From assembly GCF_011516645.4 (NCBI RefSeq), contig NZ_CP088285.1:1550001-1614000 (forward strand): a stretch of 64,000 nucleotides of DNA. The letters run 5' to 3'. Below the pieces are notes generated by a model. The model saw nothing but the letters and a program-made list of their open reading frames with translations. It did no database searches and was not told the origin of the DNA. The stretch's first letter is position 1, and every line of letters starts with the position of its first letter. This document shows positions 52,651 through 62,070 of this stretch, in pieces. Both the position numbers and the translations under genes were made by a program. Source of the DNA: Bradyrhizobium septentrionale. Lineage in GTDB: Bacteria; Pseudomonadota; Alphaproteobacteria; Rhizobiales; Xanthobacteraceae.

Positions 52651-54165
52651 ATGACCGTAGCGATCGAGATGGGACAGACGACGGCCGGCGCTTCGGCGGC
52701 CATCGACCTCGAGGAGCTGCTGGCCACGCGCCTCCTGGTGCAGGGCAATTCGGGTTCCGGCAAATCCCATCTGCTGCGCCGGCTGCTGGAACAGAGCGCG
52801 CCCTGGGTGCAGCAGACCATCATCGACCCCGAGGGCGACTTCGTGACGCTGGCCGAGCGCTTCGGCCACCTCGTCATCGACGCCGAGGACCATACCGAGC
52901 GCAGCCTGCAGGTCGCCGGCGAGCGCGTGCGCATCCACCGCGTCTCCACCGTGCTCAATCTCGAAGGGCTCGACGCCGAGAACCAGATGCGGCGGGCGGC
53001 GGCCTTCCTCGGCGGAATGTTCGAGGTCCTCCGCGATCACTGGTATCCGATGCTGGTGGTGGTGGACGAGGCGCAGCTGTTCGCGCCGGCGGTTGCGGGC
53101 GAAGTGACCGACGAGGCGCGCAAGCTCTCGCTCGGCGCGATGACCAACCTGATGTGCCGCGGCCGCAAGCGCGGGCTTGCCGGGATCATCGCAACCCAGC
53201 GGCTCGCCAAGCTCGCCAAGAATGTGGCGGCCGAGGCGTCCAACTTCCTGATGGGCCGCACCTTCCTCGATATCGACATGGCGCGCGCCGCCGATCTGCT
53301 CGGCATGGAGCGGCGGCAGGCGGAGGCCTTCCGCGACCTCGAGCGCGGACAATTCATGGCGCTCGGGCCTGCGCTCTCGCGCCGCCCACTGGGCTTGCGC
53401 ATCGGTCCAACCGACACGCAGCCGCGCAACGCGGCGCCGCGGCTGATGCCGCTGCCGGAAGCAGCACTTGAGGACGCGCGCGCCATCATCCTGGCAGCGC
53501 CGCCGCCCGAGACCGTGCGTCCGCCGCGCCGGGCGCCGTCGCCGGACTTGCTCAGCCAGCTGATGGCCGCCAAGCAGCCGGCGCCGGAGCCAAATCCCGA
53601 AGCCGCGGAGCCGCCGCTCAGCGCCGAGCAATTGGCCGAGCGGCGGGAACGGCTGGACCGCATCCTGCGCGCCATCCTCGCCGAACCCGACGCCGGCTTC
53701 CGCGCCATCGGCGTGCTCTATCAGGAGTTCGTGGTCCGCTGCCGCATCGAAGGGCTCGGCGCTGTCGTGCCGGAGCTGGCCGATTTCCGCCGCATGCTAA
53801 CGCGCGCCCGCGCCGGGCTCGGCACCGAGATGGCCGAAGACGACGCGTGGCAGGATGTCTCGCAGCGCGCCGCGCTGCTGCCCGAGGACATGCAGGGCGT
53901 CTTCATGATGATCGCCCGCGCCGCGAAGGAGGGCTGGCCCTGCCCAAGCGATGCCGCGATCGCCCGCGCCTACGGCACCCACTCGCTGCGCCGCGCGCGG
54001 CATCTTTTGACCTATATCGAGGAACAGGGCCTGATCGTCTGCCAGCTCGACGGCGCCGGCCGGCGCACCGTGACCCTCGTCGAACTCGCCTGGGCGACGG
54101 CGGCGGCCGACCCGAATGCGGATGAAGTGGCGGCGGAGGCGGCTGCGAGCTGCTCAACTCCATGA
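52651..54165 (+). CDS. HerA-like ATPase (DUF87), stand-alone
   Basis: A 504-residue RecA/FtsK-fold ATPase related to HerA and DUF87 proteins. Walker A is RLLVQGNSGSGKSHLLRRLL near 28-47 and Walker B is MLVVVDEAQLFAP near 130. GRKRGLAGIIATQRLAKLAK carries the sensor Gln and the Arg region. The middle region (about 280-345) is Pro/Ala-rich and probably disordered. The C-terminal third (about 345-490) has helical domains, with DAAIARAYGTHSLRRARHLL resembling a winged helix. No NurA nuclease gene is adjacent. A DNA-translocation role is inferred from the fold. Confidence 0.85.
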   Translation: MTVAIEMGQTTAGASAAIDLEELLATRLLVQGNSGSGKSHLLRRLLEQSAPWVQQTIIDPEGDFVTLAERFGHLVIDAEDHTERSLQVAGERVRIHRVSTVLNLEGLDAENQMRRAAAFLGGMFEVLRDHWYPMLVVVDEAQLFAPAVAGEVTDEARKLSLGAMTNLMCRGRKRGLAGIIATQRLAKLAKNVAAEASNFLMGRTFLDIDMARAADLLGMERRQAEAFRDLERGQFMALGPALSRRPLGLRIGPTDTQPRNAAPRLMPLPEAALEDARAIILAAPPPETVRPPRRAPSPDLLSQLMAAKQPAPEPNPEAAEPPLSAEQLAERRERLDRILRAILAEPDAGFRAIGVLYQEFVVRCRIEGLGAVVPELADFRRMLTRARAGLGTEMAEDDAWQDVSQRAALLPEDMQGVFMMIARAAKEGWPCPSDAAIARAYGTHSLRRARHLLTYIEEQGLIVCQLDGAGRRTVTLVELAWATAAADPNADEVAAEAAASCSTP

Positions 54166-54211
54166 TCTGAGGTTTGAGCAACGAAGCGCACGATCCAAGG
54201 TACAGCTGTCG

Positions 54212-55525
54212 CTAACCCAGGATAGCCCACCCATGCGGTGGCAGCGTAAGCTCGGTCCTGACGCCCGTCCTGCGCACCGCGCCTGATCCTGCGAGCCTGT
54301 CGACGCCGGAATCGACGGTACGTCCGACCGCTGCGTCGGCCAGGTTCAGAGCAACCCATAGCCGATTGCCTTCATCGAATGCTTCGAAGACAATGTCCGT
54401 GTTGCGGAGATCGACCATACGGGTTCTTGCCCGATGGAGCCATGGATGCTTCCGCCGCAGTCCAATCAGCTCCTGATGCAGCCGGTATGTAGGCCAGCCG
54501 AATGGCGCCAGTTCAGCTGACGCCGCCGGAAAGCTTGGGCGGATCGCGTCGTCGCCTCCGGCACGGTGCTCCTTGATCCCGCGGAACGCCTGTTCGTCAC
54601 CGGCGTAGATCGAGGGCGTGCCGCCACAGGTCATGAGAATGACCAGCGCGTGCGCGATGTGCCGTTCGTCCAGAACCTGGCTCGCGATCCGCGTGACATC
54701 GTGATTGCCGATGAACGTCTGCGGCACGAACCGGTCGATCATCGCATTGTGTCGCGCGAGCGCCCATGCGAGCTCATGGAAGTTGCGATCGTTCAGGGCG
54801 CTCCAGATCGCCTTCCAAAGCTCGTATTGCGTGACCGAATCGACACCGGTCTCGTCGACGAAGCCGGCGTAGTCACCGTGGATCACCTCGCCGAAGATAT
54901 AGGCGTCGGCATGCCGCGCGCGAACCGCGGGCAAGACGTGCCTCCAGAATTGCCGCGGGACAGCATAGGCCGCGTCGAGGCGCCAACCATCGGCACCGCG
55001 ATCAAGCCAGTGATTCATCACGCGTATGACATGGTCGACGACCGCGGGTTCATCATGGTTGAGCGTCACAAGCTGGTGGTGACCTTCGAAGGTCGCGCAA
55101 TCAGGCTCCTTTCCGTCCGCCGGCCAGGTCAGACGAAACCACGACGCATCCGGCGATAGCGGACCGCCGGCGACCGAGCGCCGGAAGCGCGGCGATTCGC
55201 GGCCGACATGGTTGAAAACACCATCCAGGATGATGCGCAGGCCGCGGCGGCGGGCTGCTGCGACCAATGCATCGAAGTCCGCGTCGTCCCCAAGCCGCCT
55301 GTCGATCAGGAGGTGATCGATCGTATCGTATCCATGGGTCGACGAGGCAAAGATCGGGCCCAGCAGGATACCGGATGCACCGAGCTCCACGGCGTAATCG
55401 AGCCACCGGACAAGGTGGTCGAGGCGATGCACGACCCCGGCACACGCGCCGGCCTCGCGTTCGGCGCCAACGAAGCCGAGCGGATACACATGCCACCAGA
55501 CGGCGTGCTTGATCCAGTTGCTCAC
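54212..55525 (-). CDS. GH13 alpha-amylase-family glycosidase
   Basis: Cytoplasmic-type glycoside hydrolase (437 aa, no signal peptide). All four conserved GH13 regions are readable: DGVFNHVG (region I), GWRLDAAY with the catalytic Asp (region II), IFGEVIHGD with the acid/base Glu (region III), and FIGNHDVTR (region IV). The N-terminal WIKHAVWWHVYPLGFVG places it near small maltogenic or trehalose-related enzymes. The start is taken as GTG 55525, because the ATG at 55567 would overlap the MFS gene by 23 bp. The two genes are probably coexpressed. Substrate is not determined. Confidence 0.9.
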   Translation of the reverse strand: MSNWIKHAVWWHVYPLGFVGAEREAGACAGVVHRLDHLVRWLDYAVELGASGILLGPIFASSTHGYDTIDHLLIDRRLGDDADFDALVAAARRRGLRIILDGVFNHVGRESPRFRRSVAGGPLSPDASWFRLTWPADGKEPDCATFEGHHQLVTLNHDEPAVVDHVIRVMNHWLDRGADGWRLDAAYAVPRQFWRHVLPAVRARHADAYIFGEVIHGDYAGFVDETGVDSVTQYELWKAIWSALNDRNFHELAWALARHNAMIDRFVPQTFIGNHDVTRIASQVLDERHIAHALVILMTCGGTPSIYAGDEQAFRGIKEHRAGGDDAIRPSFPAASAELAPFGWPTYRLHQELIGLRRKHPWLHRARTRMVDLRNTDIVFEAFDEGNRLWVALNLADAAVGRTVDSGVDRLAGSGAVRRTGVRTELTLPPHGWAILG

Positions 55526-55544
55526 CCGACCACCCGCGCCACAT

Positions 55545-56975
55545 TCACTCCTCAAGCCGGTCGCCACCCTTGACGAAGAGCATGCCGATCGCGCCGAGGG
55601 TCAACAGCACGGCGATCGGAGCGAGACCGACGGCCTGGGACTGAAAGCGCGCCGTCAGGATACCGACCAGCATCGGGGCGATCCAGACCGTTGTGCTGGC
55701 GGTCAGGCCGAACAGCCCGAAATAGGAGCCGACGCGCATCGGTGGCACGATCTGAATGATCATGGCGCGCCCCGACGCGATCGAGGCCACCGCAAACGCC
55801 GTCATCGATCCTGACAGCAGCATGAAGGCGACCTCGGGCAGGGTTCGAAACACCGGGCCATTCCACAATGGCTGTGCGGCCGGGTCATGGGGCCAGAAAA
55901 AGATCATCCGGTCCGGCGTTGTGCCGAGGACCATGACCAACAGAACGACCGTAATCGATATCTGAAGGATGATGGCGCGGCGCGTGCCAAGTCGCGCGTT
56001 CAGGCTTGCCGCCAGCAAGCCACCGAGAGCGGCGAATGCGATCTTGACGACGGCAAAACTCAGCAGCTTGAAGCCGTGCCATCCCATCACACCCGAGGCA
56101 TAGATACCTTCGAAGATGATGAGTGTGTGAAAGCCGTCGGCATAGAGGGTCCGGGCGATCAGGAATTTCAGCAGATCCGGCTGCTTTCGCAGACCGGCGA
56201 TCAAGGCGAACACGTCCCTCGAGCCGAGGCGCACGGCCCTCGAAAAGGTCTCGCCCGACGCCGGCGCGTCGATGGTGAAGCGAAGCAGCATGAATAGACC
56301 GGCGCAGGCGAGCGCTGCGATCAGAGGCCCGATCAATCGCTCCATCTCGTGGCTTGCCTGCGAGAAGCCAAACAGCGGTTCGTCGGGGACCCCGAACCAA
56401 TGCAACTGCCCGGGAAGGGCAAATCCCCACAACAGGAACGTCATGATGGCGACGGACACGAGATTTGCGACACCCAGGCTGACACCAGAGTAGCGGCCAA
56501 CCCGCGACATCCCGACCGCCGGTCCGAGCATCGCGTTATGCAGGATCTCGGAATAGACGAACAGCAGATTGAGCGCCATCACGATCACCAGCACGGCATG
56601 GACCGACAGTGCGCTGCGGTCCGGCTTCGCCCACCACAGGCTGACCAGCAGCGGCAGCGAGATCAGGATGCAGGCGGTGATCCACGGCTTTCGCGGGCCC
56701 ATCCGGTCGAGCGAGGCGCCGAGAAACGGCACTGTCACGGCTCCGACCAGACCTGCAACAAAGCCGTATCGGGCAAACAGCGTCTGCCCGAGCACGGCAT
56801 CGCCGATCATGACTTTGCTGACATAGGGCGCAAAGATGTAGATCTTGAGCAGAACCAGATACGGGATCCGCGTCGCCTCGTAGCCGATCCAGGACCACGC
56901 GCTGAGCGTCAGGGCGCGAGAGCCAGAGCTCGCGGTCGTGGCAGGTCGCGATACGGCGATAACATCTTCAGACAT
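55545..56975 (-). CDS. MFS transporter (Atg22/UMF1-like or GPH-like)
   Basis: A 476-residue transporter with about 12 membrane helices. The first helix region is LSAWSWIGYEATRIPYLVLL and KIYIFAPYVSKVMIG, then FLGASLDRMGPRKPWITAC carries the D-R-x-G-x-R/K loop typical of major-facilitator carriers. The layout resembles the Atg22/UMF1 and the glycoside-pentoside-hexuronide groups. The gene lies 19 bp before the GH13 start, so an oligosaccharide import role is plausible. An inverted repeat upstream may be an operator. Confidence 0.85.
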   Translation of the reverse strand: MSEDVIAVSRPATTASSGSRALTLSAWSWIGYEATRIPYLVLLKIYIFAPYVSKVMIGDAVLGQTLFARYGFVAGLVGAVTVPFLGASLDRMGPRKPWITACILISLPLLVSLWWAKPDRSALSVHAVLVIVMALNLLFVYSEILHNAMLGPAVGMSRVGRYSGVSLGVANLVSVAIMTFLLWGFALPGQLHWFGVPDEPLFGFSQASHEMERLIGPLIAALACAGLFMLLRFTIDAPASGETFSRAVRLGSRDVFALIAGLRKQPDLLKFLIARTLYADGFHTLIIFEGIYASGVMGWHGFKLLSFAVVKIAFAALGGLLAASLNARLGTRRAIILQISITVVLLVMVLGTTPDRMIFFWPHDPAAQPLWNGPVFRTLPEVAFMLLSGSMTAFAVASIASGRAMIIQIVPPMRVGSYFGLFGLTASTTVWIAPMLVGILTARFQSQAVGLAPIAVLLTLGAIGMLFVKGGDRLEE

Positions 56976-56994
56976 CCGGTGCGTTTCCCTGTAG

Positions 56995-57015
56995 CGTGAC
57001 TGCTACGGTCACGCG
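56995..57015. promoter_or_regulatory. Inverted repeat upstream of the MFS-GH13 pair
   Basis: GCGTGAC and GTCACGC (7 bp, 7-nt spacer) lie 20 nt before the MFS start codon. It may be an operator for a local sugar regulator, but none is encoded nearby. Confidence 0.35.
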
Positions 57016-57187
57016 CGGTTGTTGCGACGGGCTCATTGCGATCAGGCACCACAAACCAGGTGACCAATGCCGGCCATTGCATCGATCCTATCGTCACTGA
57101 TCGCGAACCGCCTCATCTGCGCGGGACGTACGCGCACTTCCATGGATATGGAAATACCCGTCGGCCCGGAGATCTTGCGCAGTCCGG

Positions 57188-58273
57188 TCAAGGTTGCTGC
57201 CGTGCGAGCCGTGTCGCGATCCGCTCGCCGGCAAGGTTTGCAACAATGACGAGGCCACCGCCGATCAGCGTCGCGATCGTCCGGTCCACCAGCACCAAAG
57301 CTTCGAGCGGCTGCTCGAAATCCATCATCAGCACTATCAGGGTCGTCATCATCGCCGAATAGGAGAGATAGTGGCGCATCTTCAGCAGCGGGCGTGTGCC
57401 GGCGATCAATCCAATGCCGGCAATCAGGAGCCCCACGGGAGGATGGGCCGCGACGCCGAGGCCGGCGACGATCCCTCCGAGCGCGGCGCCCAGCGCGCGC
57501 TGGGTGATCTTGATCGGCATGAGATCGGTGCGCCGCTGCGCAAGAAGGACGACGGTCAACGAAATCCAGTGCAGGTGATGGCCGGGATAGGCGATATCGA
57601 ACAGCGCGGCCGCCGCGAGACAGAACGCAAGCTTCAACGCATATTGCAGACCGGAGAATCGCCGGATCGACGCCGACCAGCGCGCGAACTTCTCCGCCCT
57701 TGTCGAAGACGGCCGGACTTCCTCCACCACCTGACTGCCCCGCATCGTCCGCGCGAACATACCGAACAGCAGCCAGAGCAGCGCCGTCCAGACCGCGCCA
57801 CCGGTGAGCAGCAGCATCAGGAGCAGGCGGTGGGACATCGTTGCGGCAAGGCTCAGCGTGATGATGAGAAACAGGGTGAAGCGCGTGGTGACGATGGCGG
57901 CGGTGCGGCTGTAACCGCCGACCAGCGCCGCGCCACCCGCCAGCAAAACCACCAGGATCCGTCCTGCCCAGCCTGCGTCGGCCAGGGCGACGGCAAGGCC
58001 CGCCGCACCGATCGTTGGCAACAGCGCGAGCGCAATGGCGCGGGCCTGTTCGCCCGCACCGCGTCCGGCCGCCTGCGGTGCGATCGGCAGGCTGCCGGCG
58101 GAGGCGGCAAGACCAAGCGACAGGTTTCCGAGAATGGCCGCGAGTATGATCGGTCCGACGAAGCCGAGACCGGCAACGATACCCTCACCGAATTCGATCT
58201 CGGTCTCCGGATTCCAGCGAAGCGCTTCGCCGATGTGAGCCTTTGCGCGGGCCTTGTAACTGTCATTCAACAT
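57188..58273 (-). CDS. FUSC-family membrane protein
   Basis: A 361-residue inner-membrane protein of the FUSC family, related to aromatic-acid exporters such as AaeB. Two blocks of helices are seen. The first (about 30-190) has GLGFVGPIILAAILGNLSLG and LLMLLLTGGAVWTALLWLL; the second (about 225-350) has LKLAFCLAAAALFDIAYPGH and the FUSC motif RALGAALGGIVAGLGVAAH with TALIVLMMDF-like residues. No membrane-fusion partner gene is adjacent. The start MLNDSYKARAK was chosen because the 87 upstream codons overlap the dehydrogenase gene. The substrate is unknown. Confidence 0.85.
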   Translation of the reverse strand: MLNDSYKARAKAHIGEALRWNPETEIEFGEGIVAGLGFVGPIILAAILGNLSLGLAASAGSLPIAPQAAGRGAGEQARAIALALLPTIGAAGLAVALADAGWAGRILVVLLAGGAALVGGYSRTAAIVTTRFTLFLIITLSLAATMSHRLLLMLLLTGGAVWTALLWLLFGMFARTMRGSQVVEEVRPSSTRAEKFARWSASIRRFSGLQYALKLAFCLAAAALFDIAYPGHHLHWISLTVVLLAQRRTDLMPIKITQRALGAALGGIVAGLGVAAHPPVGLLIAGIGLIAGTRPLLKMRHYLSYSAMMTTLIVLMMDFEQPLEALVLVDRTIATLIGGGLVIVANLAGERIATRLARQQP

Positions 58274-58316
58274 GGCAATCCGCTGGGCTTCACCCGGCCA
58301 CGACGATGCTCCGGGA

Positions 58317-59600
58317 TCAGTTCGCTTGCCCACCCGACGCCGCGATGCGTGCGAGCCGCTGCGACAGCGCGCCATCCGAGCCGAGCTTGCCGGCATGGAA
58401 CTGAAGACGCGTGGCGATGCGGCCGAGCCCGACGCCCTCCGCCCAGAACATCGGGCCTCCCGTGCGCGCAGGCCAACCGTAGCCATTGAGCCAGACCACA
58501 TCGATGTCAGAGGCGCGCTGCGCGATACCCTCATCGAGGATCTTGATGCCCTCGTCGATCATCGGACAGAGCAGCCGCTCCAGGATCTCATCGTCCGTGA
58601 CCTGACGCGAACGATAGCCGCGGCTCCTTGCAAACTCGGCAATGAGCGCCTCGACTTCCGGCGAGGACGTGGGGACACGCTCGGCGTCGTAGTCGTAGTA
58701 GCCTTTCGACGTCTTCGGTCCGCGGCGGTCACGTTCACACAACAGATCGCGAATGCTTTCGCCCTTCGAGGTCTCGCGCCGCCAGCCGAGATCGAGGCCC
58801 GCCAGATCGCTCATCTGGAACGGCCCCATCGGGAACCCGAATTCGGTCAGCACGCGATCGACATCCCAGGGTCTTGCTCCTTCGAGGATCAGCCTTTGCG
58901 CCTGCGCCTGTCGCCGGCCCAGCATGCGGTTGCCGATGAAGCCCGGGCAGACGCCCGAGACGACGGCGATCTTGCCGATCCGCGCGGCGAGGTCCATGGC
59001 CGTCGCAAGCTGCGACGGCCCGGTCTTCGCCCCGCGCACGATCTCGAGCAAGCGCATGACGTTCGCCGGTGAGAAGAAGTGCAGGCCGATCACCGCCTCG
59101 GGCCGGCGTGTCTCCGCCGCAATCACGTCGATGTCGAGCCGGCTGGTGTTCGACGCCAGGATCGCGCCCGGCTTCGCGATCGCATCGAGCTTGCGAAACA
59201 CATCCTTCTTGACCGCCATGTTCTCGAACACGGCCTCGATGATGAGATCGCTTTCGGCAAGGTCGTCGATGACGAGGCCCGGCGTCAGCAATGCCAGCGC
59301 GCGCTCGACGTCTTCCGCGGCGAGGCGGCCGCGGCTTACGGCGCGCTCGTAGTTTCGGCGGATCGTGGCGATGCCCCGCTCCAGCGGAGCCCGGTCACGC
59401 TCGACGATCGTCACGGGAATGCCGATCGACAGGAAGTTCATGGCGATGCCGCCCCCCATCGTACCGGCACCGAGGATGCCGACGCGTTCGATCGGGATCC
59501 GCGGCGTATCGGCACTCACACCATCGATCCTCGCCGCACCGCGTTCGGCGGCGAGGATGTGCTGCTGCACCTCCGGCAGATCGGCCTCGCGCTTGCTCAT
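58317..59600 (-). CDS. 3-hydroxyacyl-CoA dehydrogenase (HCDH domains only)
   Basis: NAD-dependent enzyme (427 aa) that oxidises 3-hydroxyacyl-CoA in beta-oxidation. The Rossmann motif is RVGILGAGTMGGGIAMNFL near 38-56, then GLHFFSPANVMRLLEIV and GFIGNRMLG with the catalytic His and Asn positions. Two C-terminal HCDH domains follow (FGFPMGPFQMSDLAGLDLG and ILDEGIAQRASDIDVVWLNG). The usual crotonase half of FadB-type enzymes is missing, so hydration must come from another gene. The start overlaps the thiolase stop (ATGA, 59597-59600), indicating coupling. Confidence 0.93.
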   Translation of the reverse strand: MSKREADLPEVQQHILAAERGAARIDGVSADTPRIPIERVGILGAGTMGGGIAMNFLSIGIPVTIVERDRAPLERGIATIRRNYERAVSRGRLAAEDVERALALLTPGLVIDDLAESDLIIEAVFENMAVKKDVFRKLDAIAKPGAILASNTSRLDIDVIAAETRRPEAVIGLHFFSPANVMRLLEIVRGAKTGPSQLATAMDLAARIGKIAVVSGVCPGFIGNRMLGRRQAQAQRLILEGARPWDVDRVLTEFGFPMGPFQMSDLAGLDLGWRRETSKGESIRDLLCERDRRGPKTSKGYYDYDAERVPTSSPEVEALIAEFARSRGYRSRQVTDDEILERLLCPMIDEGIKILDEGIAQRASDIDVVWLNGYGWPARTGGPMFWAEGVGLGRIATRLQFHAGKLGSDGALSQRLARIAASGGQAN

Positions 59601-60814
59601 GCAGTCCCTCCATGAAAAATCTCGAACAGGCCGGCGGCACCGATGCCGCCTGCGCAGCACATCGTCACCACGCCGTAGCGGACCTTGCGGCGCCTCCCCT
59701 CCTGCATCAGATGTCCGACGCAGCGCGCGCCCGTCATGCCATAGGGATGACCGATCGCGATCGCGCCGCCCGAGACGTTGAGCCGCTCGTCGGGAATGCC
59801 GAGCCGGTCGCGGCAATACAGCAGCTGCGACGCGAACGCCTCATTCAGCTCCCAGAGGTCGATATCGTCGATCCGCAGTCCGTTGCGCTCGAGCAGCTTG
59901 GGCACCGCGAAAACCGGACCGATGCCCATCTCCTCCGGCGCACAACCGGCAACCGCCATGCCGCGATAGGCGCCGAGCGGCTCGAGACCACGCCGCTCCG
60001 CCTCCGCGGCCTCCATCAGGAGCACCGCCGCGGCACCGTCAGACAGTTGCGAGGCGTTTCCAGCGGTGACAAATCGTCCTTGCTTGACAAAGCGCCCGCC
60101 TGCGAACACGGGCTTGAGGTTCGCGAGATCCTCGAGGGTGGTTTGCGGACGATTGCCCTCGTCCCGCGTCAGCGTCACCTCCCTGACGGTGGTTTCGCCG
60201 CTGGCGTGATCTGTGACCGCCATCTCGGTCTTGAGCGGCGCGATTTCCCGGTCGAAGCGGCCTTCGGCCTGCGCTAGCGCCGTCCGTTGCTGCGATCGCA
60301 GGGCATACTCGTCCTGCGCTTCGCGACTGATGTCGTAACGCTCCGCGACGAGCTCGGCCGTCTCGATCATCGAGCTCGTGAGACCCGTCGCATGGCGGAG
60401 AATCCAATCGTCCCACGCTCGGTAACGATTGACCTTGTCGTTCTGCACCAGGCTGATCGATTCCAGGCCGCCGCCGATCGCGACCGGTGCACCGTCATTG
60501 ATGATGTACTTCGCGGCGGTCGCGATCGCCATCAGACCGGACGAGCATTTGCGATCGATCGACATCGCGGCGACGCTGTCGGGAAGTCCGGCGCGCAGCG
60601 CGGCGTGACGAGCTACGTTGTTGCCCGAGGTCCCCTGTTGCTGGGCGGCGCCCATCACCACGTCGTCGACCTCGGCCGGATCGAGCCCGGCGCGCTCGAC
60701 GACCGCGCGAATGACGTGGCCGCCCAGCGTCGGCGCCGTCGTGTTGTTGAACGCGCCCCGATAGGCCTTGCCGATCGGCGTCCGCGCCGTCGAAACGATC
60801 ACAGCTTCGCGCAT
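59597..60814 (-). CDS. Acetyl-CoA C-acyltransferase (thiolase)
   Basis: Thiolase (405 aa) for the last step of beta-oxidation, or the reverse condensation. It starts [20 protein letters not shown] and has the nucleophile Cys in [15 protein letters not shown] near 88, the NEAF motif in [13 protein letters not shown] near 342, the His loop [16 protein letters not shown] near 370, and the terminal Cys in [14 protein letters not shown]. The ATG at 60814 follows AGGAG by 9 nt. It is the fourth gene of the operon and overlaps the next. Confidence 0.95.
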   Translation of the reverse strand: MREAVIVSTARTPIGKAYRGAFNNTTAPTLGGHVIRAVVERAGLDPAEVDDVVMGAAQQQGTSGNNVARHAALRAGLPDSVAAMSIDRKCSSGLMAIATAAKYIINDGAPVAIGGGLESISLVQNDKVNRYRAWDDWILRHATGLTSSMIETAELVAERYDISREAQDEYALRSQQRTALAQAEGRFDREIAPLKTEMAVTDHASGETTVREVTLTRDEGNRPQTTLEDLANLKPVFAGGRFVKQGRFVTAGNASQLSDGAAAVLLMEAAEAERRGLEPLGAYRGMAVAGCAPEEMGIGPVFAVPKLLERNGLRIDDIDLWELNEAFASQLLYCRDRLGIPDERLNVSGGAIAIGHPYGMTGARCVGHLMQEGRRRKVRYGVVTMCCAGGIGAAGLFEIFHGGTA

Positions 60815-60880
60815 CAAAACTTCTCCTGTCGGGAACTTGCCGTCGATCAACCGCCCTGGGCTTTGGCCTGTGTCCTGCGT

Positions 60881-62059
60881 TCAACTGAGCTCGGCCGACG
60901 AATATCCGAGGATGGCGCGGGCAATGACGAGCCGCTGGATCTGGCCGGTCCCCTCATAAATGTCGGTGATGCGGCCATCGCGCAGGAATTGCTCGACCGG
61001 ATGATCGTGGCTGAGGCTCATTGCCCCCAGCAACTCCATCGCGCGCTGCGGACCGCTGCGGCAGAGCTCGCCGCCCTTCGCCTTTGCGACCGATGCCTCA
61101 AGATTGTTGGGTTCGCCGCGCGCCGCGAGCCAGGCTGCGCGCAGCACGGTGAGCGTCGCGGCCTCGATGTCGGCCTCGAGCTCCAGCAGCGTCTGCTCCG
61201 TGGCGGTCCGGTCGTGCGGCCCCTTGTCCCAGTCGACCGCGATCCCTTCCTCGGCCAGGTGATCCCGCGCATACCGGAAAGCGCCGAGCGCCTTTCCGAT
61301 GCCGCCCGCGGCAACGGTCGGACGGGTGATGTTGAACGTCTTGAGGACCCCTTTGTAGGAGGCGGAGCCCTCGTCCGCGCTTTGCGGCACGCGCTCGTCG
61401 CCACCGATCAGATGGTCACGCGGGATGCGGCAATCGCGAAACGCGTAGGCTGCGGTATCGCTGCTGCGAATTCCGAGCTTCTTTTCCTTGCGGACCAGTT
61501 CGAACCCGGCCGTACCCTTCAGCACCAGGAACGATTTGATGCCGCCGCGACCGGCCGCCTTGCTGACGGTCGCCCAGACGATCGTGCCGTGGCACCGCAC
61601 GCCATTGGTGACGAAGATCTTGTCGCCATTCAGCACCCACTCGTCACCATCGAGCACGGCGGTCGTCTGGATCGCCTTGGTATCGGATCCGGCACCCGGC
61701 TCGGTGATCGACATCGCCAGCATCAGATGCCCCCACCGCTTCTGCTGCGCGGGCGTGCCGGCCGCGCCCAGCGCTGCATTGCCCAGCGCCGATGGCGCCT
61801 GGCGCAACGGCACGCCGTTGTGTGCCTCGCGCTCGATCTTGATCAGCATCTGCATGATCACGGATGGCGTGTCGTCGCTCGGCCGACGCCGCATCCGTTC
61901 GAGCAGCGAGGGGAACGCCGCGGCCTCGGCGAACGCCTTGGGCAGGATTTCGTCCTCGTGCGCGTCGTAGTGCCGCGCGTATTTCTCGCTGGCCGTTGCC
62001 TCTTCGGCTACTCCCGAAAGAATTTCCCGATCGGTGTCGGAAAGCGTGAAATCCACCAT
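60881..62059 (-). CDS. Acyl-CoA dehydrogenase, catalytic-type subunit
   Basis: FAD enzyme (392 aa) of the acyl-CoA dehydrogenase family. Motifs are SITEPGAGSDTKAIQTTA near 115, DKIFVTNGVRCHGTIVWAT near 145, and the C-terminal ITDIYEGTGQIQRLVIARAI, in which the Glu of YEGT is the usual catalytic base. The start MVDFTLSDTDREIL follows AAGGAG by 9 nt. It lies 11 bp after the other dehydrogenase gene. Its full catalytic motif contrasts with its neighbour. Confidence 0.92.
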   Translation of the reverse strand: MVDFTLSDTDREILSGVAEEATASEKYARHYDAHEDEILPKAFAEAAAFPSLLERMRRRPSDDTPSVIMQMLIKIEREAHNGVPLRQAPSALGNAALGAAGTPAQQKRWGHLMLAMSITEPGAGSDTKAIQTTAVLDGDEWVLNGDKIFVTNGVRCHGTIVWATVSKAAGRGGIKSFLVLKGTAGFELVRKEKKLGIRSSDTAAYAFRDCRIPRDHLIGGDERVPQSADEGSASYKGVLKTFNITRPTVAAGGIGKALGAFRYARDHLAEEGIAVDWDKGPHDRTATEQTLLELEADIEAATLTVLRAAWLAARGEPNNLEASVAKAKGGELCRSGPQRAMELLGAMSLSHDHPVEQFLRDGRITDIYEGTGQIQRLVIARAILGYSSAELS

Positions 62060-62070
62060 GCTCTGCTCCT

